Source: an uncultured Ruminococcus sp. | GTDB lineage: Bacteria; Bacillota; Clostridia; Oscillospirales; Ruminococcaceae | Assembly: GCA_900553335.1 (NCBI GenBank) | Contig: USCU01000011.1 | Coordinates: forward strand, 1 to 13,334 | Reading direction: 5' to 3' | DNA: 13,334 nt | Shown: one piece after another, positions 1 through 5,629 of the stretch | Layout: every line of letters begins with the position of its first letter | Position numbering within the stretch: the first letter of the stretch is position 1 | Program-made: the position numbers and the translations under genes | The notes under the pieces: generated by a model | Told to the model about the DNA's origin: nothing | The model's input: the letters and a program-made list of their open reading frames with translations, nothing else | Databases searched by the model: none

Positions 1-38
1 AAAACGCTTTAAGCTTACTAAGTGCTTTCGCATCGTAA

Positions 39-57
39 TGTAATGCATCATGTTACA
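39..57. promoter_or_regulatory. Small inverted repeat, possible operator
   Basis: TGTAA (39-43) and TTACA (53-57) form an inverted repeat with centre-to-centre spacing suited to a dimeric regulator, about 30 bases upstream of the -35 box. It could be a binding site for the XRE protein encoded just downstream, but the arms are only 5 bases and chance is a real alternative. The rest of 1-87 shows nothing I can name. Confidence 0.15.
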
Positions 58-87
58 CGAATACCCAAAAAAGCACATCTAAATTGG

Positions 88-116
88 TTGTAGTTTTACA
101 CGCACTGTGATAAAAT
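88..116 (+). promoter_or_regulatory. Sigma-A promoter of the XRE-GNAT unit
   Basis: A -35 box TTGTAG (88-93) is followed after 17 bases by TAAAAT (111-116). A TG at 108-109 makes it an extended -10. Transcription should start near 123, leaving a leader of about 48 bases before the ATG at 171. This is sequence matching only. Confidence 0.6.
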
Positions 117-157
117 ATATCTTATCTTAATAGTCGAAAAGATAAAATGAATGAAAT

Positions 158-163
158 GGAGAG
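158..163 (+). promoter_or_regulatory. Ribosome binding site that sets the regulator start at 171
   Basis: GGAGAG lies 7 bases before the ATG at 171. The in-frame ATGs at 147 and 156 have no comparable site, so translation most likely starts at 171. Confidence 0.6.
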
Positions 164-170
164 AAGCTAT

Positions 171-908
171 ATGAGCTTAGGTTCAAATATTCGTTTTTTG
201 AGAAAACAGAAAAAATATACACAGGAACAATTTGCAGAAAAGATGGGTGTTACACGTCAGACTATATCAAGATGGGAAGCTGACGAGGTAGTTCCGGAGC
301 TCACAAAGCTCATTGAAATAAGCGATATTTTTGTATGCAGGCTCGATACGCTTGTGAAGGAAGACTTGTCGGATCAGAGCGAAATTTATTCAAAAGTTCA
401 AATAAAAAGAGTAGCACCGTTCAGAATGGCGAGATATGTAATAATATCTCATGATCCTGAAAGTAATGTCCATGACTATATGGAGCAGTGGGCTAATAAC
501 AGTGGACTTAAGATTTTATATCCAAACGCAAAAATGATAGGCTGGGATTTTCCTTTTGTATCACAGGAACAGCAAAACAGGTTCGGAATGCATGGATATG
601 CGGCGGCTTATATTTTACCGAAAGACTTTGAAACAGAATGCCCCGGTGTAGAATATGCAGAAAATGAAGAGGCTGACTACGCAATGATCACAATTAAAGA
701 TCCTTTTATTCAGCCTTTTGATAGGATACCTAATGGATATAAGCATATCATGGAATATCTTAAGGCAAACAACTTTAAAGAGAAGCAACAGGATAATATC
801 CTCAACTGCTTTGAACATGAATATGAGAAGAATGGAACGATTTATATGGATGTTTATATTCATGTTGATGGCGTAACCAAAGTTGATGCTTTTTCAAAAT
901 TTAGTTAA
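171..908 (+). CDS. XRE-family regulator with C-terminal GyrI-like effector-binding domain
   Basis: This is a probable cytoplasmic transcription regulator of 245 residues. Residues 4-60 form a Cro/C1-type helix-turn-helix, with the TQEQFAEKMGVTRQTISRWE core and the usual hydrophobic pattern after it. From about residue 78 to the end the pattern (aromatic-rich strand, GWDFP, YAAAYILP, ADYAMITI, then a helix with NGYKHIMEYLKANNF and a late conserved acid) resembles the GyrI/AraC effector-binding fold that holds small hydrophobic or cationic molecules. The start at 171 is preferred over the in-frame ATG at 147 because of GGAGAG 7 bases upstream. The gene has its own promoter and is followed after 31 bases by a GNAT gene, so the two are probably co-transcribed. 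The ligand and targets are unknown; autoregulation is plausible but not shown. Confidence 0.8.
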   Translation: MSLGSNIRFLRKQKKYTQEQFAEKMGVTRQTISRWEADEVVPELTKLIEISDIFVCRLDTLVKEDLSDQSEIYSKVQIKRVAPFRMARYVIISHDPESNVHDYMEQWANNSGLKILYPNAKMIGWDFPFVSQEQQNRFGMHGYAAAYILPKDFETECPGVEYAENEEADYAMITIKDPFIQPFDRIPNGYKHIMEYLKANNFKEKQQDNILNCFEHEYEKNGTIYMDVYIHVDGVTKVDAFSKFS

Positions 909-939
909 AGCAGTTTAAGATAGAAATGAGGTTTAGTTT

Positions 940-1389
940 ATGTTGGAATTTACAAAAGCCGGATCATCGGACGCTTTGGTTCTGAATAGTATTTCAAAGC
1001 GTGCATTTGACAGTGACATTGCGGTTGGCGCAGCTTCAAAATCAGGTGCGCCCGGATATATGTCTTTAAAGTTTTATGTAAAGACGGCTAATGCAAATCA
1101 TTTATATAAATTATCATTGGATAGACTTATTATAGGTGGCGCCATACTTTTTTTGGATGGTATCAAGCTCAATGTGGAAAGAATATTCGTAGATCCTGAG
1201 CATTTCAGAAAAGGCTACGGTTTATTTATAATGCAGAAAATAGAAGAAATGTTTTCTGAGGCGAAAGAAATATATCTTGATACGCCTATTTGGAACATTC
1301 GTACAAATGCTTTTTATCAAAAGCTTGGATATAACGAATATAAGAAAGATGATAAATTTATTTACTACATTAAAAAGATAAACATATAA
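940..1389 (+). CDS. GNAT-family N-acetyltransferase
   Basis: This 149-residue protein is a probable acetyl-CoA-dependent acetyltransferase of unknown substrate. The GNAT fold is visible as a strand VERIFVDPEHF (79-89), the acetyl-CoA pyrophosphate loop RKGYGL (90-95) followed by a helix, then strand IYLDTPIW (111-118) and the motif B segment NIRTNAFYQKLGY (119-131), where N123 and Y126 sit in the positions typical of the family. The length is normal. A GAGG site at 928-931 lies 8 bases before the ATG. The gene is 31 bases downstream of the XRE regulator and probably in the same transcript, which suggests a small-molecule-responsive modification cassette, but that link is inference. The N-terminal third is divergent, so the substrate cannot be guessed. 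Confidence 0.8.
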   Translation: MLEFTKAGSSDALVLNSISKRAFDSDIAVGAASKSGAPGYMSLKFYVKTANANHLYKLSLDRLIIGGAILFLDGIKLNVERIFVDPEHFRKGYGLFIMQKIEEMFSEAKEIYLDTPIWNIRTNAFYQKLGYNEYKKDDKFIYYIKKINI

Positions 1390-1443
1390 CCGCAGCTTAT
1401 GTCCCCTGCCTATATACGCATCCTTTCTTTTTTCGTACTTACA

Positions 1444-1475
1444 AAGCGCTGAAGCTTGATCAAGCTTCAGCGCTT
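1444..1475. terminator. Perfect 32-nt palindrome, probable (bidirectional) terminator
   Basis: The 16-base arm AAGCGCTGAAGCTTGA is followed directly by its exact reverse complement, giving a strong hairpin 54 bases after the GNAT stop. The T tract after it is weak on both strands (ATTTGACTTT on +, TTTGTAAG on -). It most likely ends the XRE-GNAT transcript and may also act on the minus strand. Confidence 0.55.
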
Positions 1476-1492
1476 ATTTGACTTTATGCAAT

Positions 1493-1561
1493 TCAAAGCT
1501 TTCTCAGATAATCTTCAACCGCTTCAAGCTTTAAATTTATTAATGAATCCATATCGCTATA
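1493..1561 (-). pseudogene. Orphan C-terminal-looking reading frame, possible gene remnant
   Basis: A short open frame on the minus strand (stop TGA at 1493-1495, ATG at 1550-1552) reads MDSLINLKLEAVEDYLRKL. It has an amphipathic helical pattern and a stop 17 bases before the 1444-1475 hairpin, the way a real gene tail meets a terminator. There is no ribosome binding site before the ATG, and the frame closes upstream. It may be the leftover 3' end of a deleted gene, or chance. The parent family is not recognised. Confidence 0.2.
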
Positions 1562-1577
1562 ATACTAAAATAACTTG

Positions 1578-1619
1578 TTATCGGGCATAGGATTTGTATA
1601 AAAATCCTATGCCCGATAA
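1578..1619 (-). terminator. Terminator of the SPFH/zinc-ribbon operon
   Basis: A perfect 18-bp stem (1578-1595 with 1602-1619, core ATCGGGCATAGGAT) and 6-base loop begins 26 bases after the stop of the SPFH gene. The minus-strand sequence after it (CAAGTTATTTTAG) is only moderately T-rich. Position and stem strength favour a terminator for the minus-strand operon. Confidence 0.65.
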
Positions 1620-1645
1620 AACTTCCTATAATCTTTGTTATGTCT

Positions 1646-2995
1646 TTACTTAACAATATCCTCATCGCCGAACGGATCACCGCACTGAGGACAGAACTTA
1701 GGAGGATCTTTCGGATCTTCCGGCTCCCAACCGCACTTGTCGCATTTATAAAGAAGCGCTCCCTGCGGCTTCGGTTTTCCGCATTCAGTACAGAACTTAC
1801 CTTTATTTAGTGCGCCACACTCGCAAGTCCAGCCATCCTTCGGTTTTGGTTTTCCGCATTCAGCGCAAAAATTCCCTTTATTTCCTGTACTTCCGCATTC
1901 ACAGTTCCAGCCTTCGTCTGCAACAGAAGAAGCAGTTGCAGCTGCTGTCTGTGCATTCTGAACTGCCGCCATAGAGCCGCCCATGCTAGCAGATCCTTCG
2001 GGCGCTATCATAGGCTGACTCATAGCTCCTCCTGCCATGCCCATGCCCATAAAGCCTGCCATTGCTCCGCCCTCGTTTCCTGCGGCGGTTTCTCTTGCTT
2101 TGTTTATGCTCATTCTATCCATAGCATAGAGAAGTCCGTTGTTCTGTGCGGCAGCAGCCTCCTGGAACTTAGAAATCTTCTCCTTGCTCTCATCGTCAAT
2201 GTTGAGTTCAATAGCAAGGCTTGTTAAAACAATACCTCTCTTTTCAAGCCACTGCTGCTCAAGCTGTTTGTTCATCTCAGCAGCAAGCTCATCGGGATAT
2301 GCGCCTATCTGATCATACGGGATCATCTTAGATGAAATCTGTGTAAGAGCGATCTGGAACTTAGGCTTCATCTCGTTTTTCATCATTGAGATAATCTTTA
2401 TTCCGTCATCACTTGTTCTCGTCATTGCTTTATCAGGATTCATTATCACATTTTCATAAAATGATATTGGATTTTTTATTTGGAATTCAAAAGCTCCATG
2501 TCCCTGTGCATTTACAGTAATCCTCGTTTCTCCGTCCCTGAAAGGAATGTTTCCGAATCCCACAGGATTGTCCGTTAAAGGCTTGATGTTTATATAAACA
2601 AGACGCATTGTGTTAGTTGACTGTCCGCCGGCTGTAAAACGTCGGGCAATGTTTTTAATTGAAGGAATAAAATCTTTAAACCCTCCGCCAAGCAGTGAAG
2701 GCTCGACTGTTGAGTCATATCTGTACTGACCTGTTGTCTGCTCGGTGTCGGCGATTACAAAATCGTGAACCTTTCCGTTTTCTACCAAAACTGCCGCCTG
2801 TCCTATAGCAACGTCAAACACAGAACCGTTGGTGATTACAAGGTCGCTTGCATTGTTGACCGCAGAACCTCTTACGATCTTTACCGCAGGAATTGACATA
2901 TGATTTTGCGTCATTCCGTCACAACGAAAATAGTCAACTACCTGGTCCTTAAGGTTAGTGCTTAACGACTGAACTGCCATTTTAATTAATCCCAT
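1646..2995 (-). CDS. SPFH (band 7/flotillin-like) protein with three C-terminal zinc ribbons, YdjI-like
   Basis: This 449-residue protein is a probable membrane-associated scaffold and the last gene of its operon. Residues about 25-275 match the YdjI/virion-core type of SPFH domain (RCDGMTQNHMSIPAVKI near the start; a QWLEKRGIVLTSLAIE segment near the domain end). Then come a helical part (275-305) and a flexible Gly/Met/Ala-rich linker (about 310-360). Three zinc ribbons follow: C365/C367/C377/C380, C391/C393/C402/C405 (both CxC...CxxC) and C418/C421/C435/C438 (CxxC...CxxC). There is no transmembrane segment, so it probably depends on partners. GAGG lies 8 bases before the ATG. In B. subtilis ydjI is encoded with pspA, ydjG and ydjH; the two upstream genes here fit ydjG and ydjH. 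The SPFH assignment is firm; its role in envelope stress is inferred from that relationship. Confidence 0.85.
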   Translation of the reverse strand: MGLIKMAVQSLSTNLKDQVVDYFRCDGMTQNHMSIPAVKIVRGSAVNNASDLVITNGSVFDVAIGQAAVLVENGKVHDFVIADTEQTTGQYRYDSTVEPSLLGGGFKDFIPSIKNIARRFTAGGQSTNTMRLVYINIKPLTDNPVGFGNIPFRDGETRITVNAQGHGAFEFQIKNPISFYENVIMNPDKAMTRTSDDGIKIISMMKNEMKPKFQIALTQISSKMIPYDQIGAYPDELAAEMNKQLEQQWLEKRGIVLTSLAIELNIDDESKEKISKFQEAAAAQNNGLLYAMDRMSINKARETAAGNEGGAMAGFMGMGMAGGAMSQPMIAPEGSASMGGSMAAVQNAQTAAATASSVADEGWNCECGSTGNKGNFCAECGKPKPKDGWTCECGALNKGKFCTECGKPKPQGALLYKCDKCGWEPEDPKDPPKFCPQCGDPFGDEDIVK

Positions 2996-3049
2996 AATAT
3001 TTACCTCGTTTCTATATAATTTAGGAGCATATCTCCATAACTTTTCAAA

Positions 3050-3742
3050 TTAAACTATCATCATAACGTCTGTTATTTTCCATGTTCTCTCCACTGACGC
3101 CTCTATCGCCTCGCCGCAATAAGCACAAACCTTTTCGCCTAATGTTGAAATCGGCGCTCCGCAGTTTGAACATTTAAGGCTCTCGTTCTCTCCTCTTGCA
3201 CCGTAGGAAAGAAAATAAGAGTAGAGTATTTTATATTTATGCTGAGAAAGCCTTCCGTTTAAAACGTATTCCAAAGCAGCCTCAAATGAAATTGTTGCCT
3301 CACAACCGTTTTTAGTATATCCCGAAACCACTGCATTGTGTACCTTAACACTATTATACCTTTGAAGAGGATTACCGGTAAGCTTTGAGCTGTCAAGCTG
3401 TGACTGAAGAGAATCACAAAACTGTGTTATACAGTTATCTCTGATACCGCTTACGTTTCCTATTGACATTGCATGAAAATACTCCGGCAAAAAGTTTTTT
3501 ATATAACCCCTTGCAAGCTCAACATTAAACTCAGGAAAGTCCTTTAAAAGCATATCCCTATATACCGACTCCGTTCCCGAAAGTGTTTTCGGCGTTGTCA
3601 TTTGAGCGGCGTCAGCCTCTTTGATAACTTGAAATATCCCCGAACTGTTTTTGAAAATACTTTTAACAACTATTAGGATGAAACTAGCTGCGAATATAAA
3701 TATTGCAAAAACGCTTACTATTAAAACAATTGTCGCATTCAT
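3050..3742 (-). CDS. Membrane-anchored single-zinc-ribbon protein, YdjH-like
   Basis: This 230-residue protein has one N-terminal transmembrane segment (about 4-27), a polar linker, an alpha/beta domain at about 58-180 whose strand-helix pattern could be NTF2/Tim44-like (low certainty), and one zinc ribbon C191/C194/C206/C209 near the C terminus. No enzyme motif is visible. AAAGGG is placed 7 bases before the ATG, and only 11 bases separate it from the upstream YdjG-like gene, so the two are co-translated or nearly so. By gene order and shape it matches ydjH, which in B. subtilis works with YdjG as membrane anchor for the SPFH protein YdjI. That role is transferred, not shown here. Confidence 0.7.
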   Translation of the reverse strand: MNATIVLIVSVFAIFIFAASFILIVVKSIFKNSSGIFQVIKEADAAQMTTPKTLSGTESVYRDMLLKDFPEFNVELARGYIKNFLPEYFHAMSIGNVSGIRDNCITQFCDSLQSQLDSSKLTGNPLQRYNSVKVHNAVVSGYTKNGCEATISFEAALEYVLNGRLSQHKYKILYSYFLSYGARGENESLKCSNCGAPISTLGEKVCAYCGEAIEASVERTWKITDVMMIV

Positions 3743-3753
3743 ATATATTCCCT

Positions 3754-4842
3754 TTACCCGTTTAACATAAAATAAGCCAATAATCCTGCAATAAATCCGC
3801 CAACAGATCCAAGCGCCGTATAAACTGCAAGCTTCAGCTTATCAATCGGAAGATTCCCTATGAATTTTCCCGTTTGTCCGTTCATAGCAAAAAGATAGTT
3901 TTTATCTTCATATTTTGTATATAAAAGCCAAGACGGCAAAAGTGCATAATCACGGCTTTTGATATCTATGTTCGCTTCAAAGCTTCTGGTATTAACTCGG
4001 TCATAATTTGCGGATCTCTCAAGCGACGACTTGAGCGAATTCTTAATTCTCAAATCAGCCCTCTCAAAGCATTTGTCGGCGTCCTCATCATACCTTTCAG
4101 CCAAAAAACCTGCAAGATAGGCAGGTGAAAATTCGGTTAATTCACGTTGGTCATAAGGTTCTATTGAATCCATTGCATCGTTGTCGATTTTTCCTGAAGC
4201 ATCCACAGGAACATTTGAAATGTCAATGCTTCCGCTTCTTGCAAAATCGTAATAAGAAGTTTCCCTGTATTTTACTCCTCTTTTTAAAACGGTATTATAC
4301 GTTTCTCCCGTTCCTTTTATAGCTCCATATGCGCTTCCCGAATAAAGCCAAAACGGAACATAAACGCCCTGCATTTTTTCAACGATCACATCAGAGTTAA
4401 AGCTCTTAGGAGTAAGAGGCTTTTTTGCAAACTTTTTAAACGCATCCATCACCTTAGACTTTTCAACCTTAAACGGAATAACATATTTAGGTGAAAAGTC
4501 ACCGATCACCTGTTCTGACATAACGATAGGATTCTGACAGTATACGCATACCGTTGCCGCAGTGGTTCTGTTTGTTATAATCTCCGCTCCGCAATGAGAA
4601 CATGTGTAAGCTACAAGATCGCTGCTATCTGTTCCGTCTGTTGCGGTGTAAAAAGCCTTATCACCCTCAAGTTCTCTGTGCTTTTCAACCTTGCTCTCGT
4701 CAATCTCATTTTTACCGAGCGATTCGAGCTGTTCATTGTTGAATTCATCATCACAGTATTTACACTTAAAGCTGTGAGTCCCGGCATTCCATGCCAAATC
4801 TCCACCGCAGGTAGGGCATTTATATGTAAGATTTTTTGCCAT
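3754..4842 (-). CDS. TFIIB-type double zinc-ribbon membrane protein, YdjG-like
   Basis: This 362-residue protein opens with a zinc ribbon C9/C12/C27/C30, has a Lys/Glu-rich linker, then a second ribbon C81/C84/C99/C102. A long central domain (about 112-330) includes YVIPFKVEKSKVMDAFKKF and VPFWLYSG, recurrent in this family, and LLPSWLLYTKYEDKNYLFAMNGQTGKFIG. A single C-terminal transmembrane segment lies at about 336-359, so the bulk should face the cytoplasm. It is named after TFIIB-like ribbons, but nothing suggests a role in transcription. AAGGAG with 7-base spacing precedes the ATG and overlaps the stop region of the upstream miniprotein gene. In B. subtilis YdjG helps anchor YdjI at the membrane; the same partnership is likely here. 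Confidence 0.8.
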   Translation of the reverse strand: MAKNLTYKCPTCGGDLAWNAGTHSFKCKYCDDEFNNEQLESLGKNEIDESKVEKHRELEGDKAFYTATDGTDSSDLVAYTCSHCGAEIITNRTTAATVCVYCQNPIVMSEQVIGDFSPKYVIPFKVEKSKVMDAFKKFAKKPLTPKSFNSDVIVEKMQGVYVPFWLYSGSAYGAIKGTGETYNTVLKRGVKYRETSYYDFARSGSIDISNVPVDASGKIDNDAMDSIEPYDQRELTEFSPAYLAGFLAERYDEDADKCFERADLRIKNSLKSSLERSANYDRVNTRSFEANIDIKSRDYALLPSWLLYTKYEDKNYLFAMNGQTGKFIGNLPIDKLKLAVYTALGSVGGFIAGLLAYFMLNG

Positions 4843-4853
4843 TTCTTTTCTCC

Positions 4854-5153
4854 TTAATCATTATCAAGCCTTTTCGTTTCTTTTCTGATAAACCTATCCT
4901 GTTTATCAGTCAGATTTATTTGCGATGATATATAATGATCAGCCTGAGTAGATTTTTCCTTTGTTCTACTCATTGAAATAAGAGTCATTGCGACTACTGC
5001 GCCTACTATCATAGCACCGACAAGACCACACATAATCATTCCGCCAACCGATACTTCACTGCCTTCGCTATAAGCCGCTGCTGAAACAGAAAAAGCAGGC
5101 AGAGCCATAAGGAAAATGCCTGTCGTCAAAAACAAGCGCTTAATAAAACTCAT
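4854..5153 (-). CDS. 99-aa signal-peptide/TM miniprotein, probable TPM-domain protein lacking its TPM domain
   Basis: First gene of the operon. Residues 1-25 are a signal peptide (basic MSFIKR, hydrophobic core, cleavage near SVSA). Only about 11 residues separate it from a Gly-rich transmembrane segment (37-61). A charged cytoplasmic tail (62-99) follows, with ADHYISS and LTDKQDRFIR. From memory, that TM-plus-tail layout is the C terminus of TPM-domain proteins encoded beside YdjG-like genes in Clostridia, which carry an extracellular TPM domain of about 130 residues between signal and TM. Here that domain is absent while the frame is intact. A longer frame opens at 5228, but 5153 is chosen because GGAG (5161-5164) is 7 bases upstream and the promoter at 5185-5213 lies inside the extension. 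The TPM relationship is inference. Confidence 0.65.
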   Translation of the reverse strand: MSFIKRLFLTTGIFLMALPAFSVSAAAYSEGSEVSVGGMIMCGLVGAMIVGAVVAMTLISMSRTKEKSTQADHYISSQINLTDKQDRFIRKETKRLDND

Positions 5154-5160
5154 AAGTTTT

Positions 5161-5164
5161 CTCC
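5161..5164 (-). promoter_or_regulatory. Ribosome binding site that sets the miniprotein start at 5153
   Basis: GGAG on the minus strand, 7 bases before the ATG at 5153. The upstream in-frame ATGs lie at or above the predicted transcription start and cannot be used from this promoter. Confidence 0.6.
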
Positions 5165-5184
5165 ATTCTTCCAGTATTACTATA

Positions 5185-5213
5185 ATTATAACAAAAACCG
5201 ACATTAATTGCAA
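5185..5213 (-). promoter_or_regulatory. Sigma-A promoter of the SPFH/zinc-ribbon operon
   Basis: On the minus strand a -35 box TTGCAA (5208-5213) is followed after 17 bases by a consensus TATAAT (5185-5190), with TG one base before it (extended -10). Transcription should start near 5178, about 25 bases before the start codon at 5153. This is the best vegetative promoter in the window. Confidence 0.75.
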
Positions 5214-5254
5214 CCGAATCTCATGCAAAATGGATTTAGTTATAACAACAACTA

Positions 5255-5394
5255 TGTCCTGCCTCTAAGGCGGCGGGCAACTTAGGGTTTCGGTAGGTGA
5301 ACAATCCCCCACTGAACCCTAGAAGTTAATGCTCGGTCGTTTGTTGAATGACAGAGCGTTACCTCTTATTGAATAATGCTTTGACTCTGCGAGC
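5255..5394 (+). ncRNA. Structured RNA candidate, three helices; possibly raiA-motif class
   Basis: The stretch is GC-richer than its surroundings and has no convincing ORF. Helix 1 is 5256-5278 (TGCC-type stem, loop TCTAA). Helix 2 is 5279-5327: AACTT with AAGTT, AGGGTT with AACCCT, CGGT with ACTG. Helix 3 is 5331-5394: GCTCG with CGAGC outside, and a continuous 10-bp CAGAGCGTTA (5352-5361) with TAATGCTTTG (5374-5383) inside. Wobbles T5257/G5276, T5260/G5272, G5292/T5313, G5354/T5381 and G5358/T5377 are G-U on the plus strand but would be A-C mismatches on the minus strand, so the RNA should be plus-sense. A TATAAC at 5241-5246 could be its -10; no good -35 is seen. GTAGGTGAACA and GCTCGGTCG recall, from memory, the raiA motif of Firmicutes. 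The family call is weak; the structure is better supported. Confidence 0.5.
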
Positions 5395-5410
5395 AGCAAC
5401 AAAAACCAAA

Positions 5411-5429
5411 GGCGGCACAAAATGCCGCC
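5411..5429. terminator. GC-rich terminator hairpin shared by spoVM (-) and the RNA candidate (+)
   Basis: GGCGGCA (5411-5417) pairs exactly with TGCCGCC (5423-5429) around a 5-base loop. On the minus strand it starts 9 bases after the spoVM stop and is followed by TTTGGTTTTTGTTG, a good T-rich tail. On the plus strand the tail is CTGTGTTTGTT, weaker, but the hairpin sits 16 bases after the RNA candidate. It probably terminates both. Confidence 0.75.
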
Positions 5430-5438
5430 CTGTGTTTG

Positions 5439-5522
5439 TTATGTATTGATTTTCCTTACATTGTAAACCCGTCTTAATATTCCCGAAAGAAAAACTCCCG
5501 GCTTTACTATTACGATTTTCAC
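5439..5522 (-). CDS. spoVM: Stage V sporulation protein SpoVM-like peptide
   Basis: A 27-codon gene that is easy to miss. It starts with GTG (5520-5522) behind AAGGAG (5531-5536) at 8-base spacing and ends with TAA 9 bases before a terminator. The product begins MKIVIVKPGVFLSGILRR and continues with a short basic tail. Aligned without gaps to B. subtilis SpoVM (MKFYTIKLPKFLGGIVR...), it keeps M1, K2, K7, F11, L12, G14, I15 and R17. SpoVM is an amphipathic helix that lies on the curved outer forespore membrane and anchors the SpoIVA coat base layer. Its position after thiN matches B. subtilis (thiN - spoVM). The proline sits at position 8, not 9. Expression is expected in the mother cell during sporulation. 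I am fairly confident because sequence, length, ribosome site and gene order all agree. Confidence 0.82.
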   Translation of the reverse strand: MKIVIVKPGVFLSGILRRVYNVRKINT

Positions 5523-5530
5523 AGTATCAT

Positions 5531-5536
5531 CTCCTT
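5531..5536 (-). promoter_or_regulatory. Ribosome binding site of spoVM
   Basis: AAGGAG on the minus strand, 8 bases before the GTG start. An ATG at 5528-5530 is too close to the site, is out of frame and is followed two codons later by TGA, so GTG is the start. Confidence 0.7.
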
Positions 5537-5552
5537 AAAGCTTGATAATACT

Positions 5553-5580
5553 ATGATATGTTAAACTCAAAAAAATGTTC
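5553..5580 (-). promoter_or_regulatory. Possible sigma-E-like promoter of spoVM
   Basis: On the minus strand GAACATT (5574-5580), a 13-base spacer and CATATCAT (5553-5560) partly match the sporulation sigma-E consensus (-35 GKATATT, -10 CATACAMT), about 17 bases upstream of the ribosome site. The match is imperfect in both boxes. spoVM is a sigma-E gene in B. subtilis, which is why I looked. Read-through from thiN is an alternative, since no convincing terminator separates them. Confidence 0.25.
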
Positions 5581-5629
5581 AATAAGGAGTGTTGTCCCGT
5601 CATAGGACAGCAGCCGGACATAGGTTGTG

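Noticed and set aside
101-119. Partial symmetry TTTACAC...GTGATAAA overlapping the promoter as an operator
   Set aside because: The arms differ by an inserted base and part of the match is simply the -10 box.
3754-4842. Archaeal-type transcription factor because of its TFIIB-like ribbons
   Set aside because: There is no cyclin fold or helix-turn-helix, there is a C-terminal membrane segment, and the operon is of the YdjGHI type.
5154-5228. Extended N terminus of the miniprotein beginning at 5228
   Set aside because: The promoter at 5185-5213 lies inside it, there is no ribosome site at 5228, and a good GGAG fixes the start at 5153 with a clean signal peptide.
5255-5394. TPP, FMN or T-box leader, SRP RNA, tmRNA or 6S RNA
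   Set aside because: The hallmark motifs are absent (no CTGAGA for TPP, no AGGGTGG for T-box, no GGTCAGG...GGAAG for SRP, no tRNA-like ends, no single long rod for 6S), and no plus-strand gene lies downstream to be controlled.
5592-5610. Short inverted repeat TGTCC...GGACA after thiN as a terminator
   Set aside because: The stem is only 5 bp with no T tract on the minus strand, so it is unlikely to stop transcription before spoVM.
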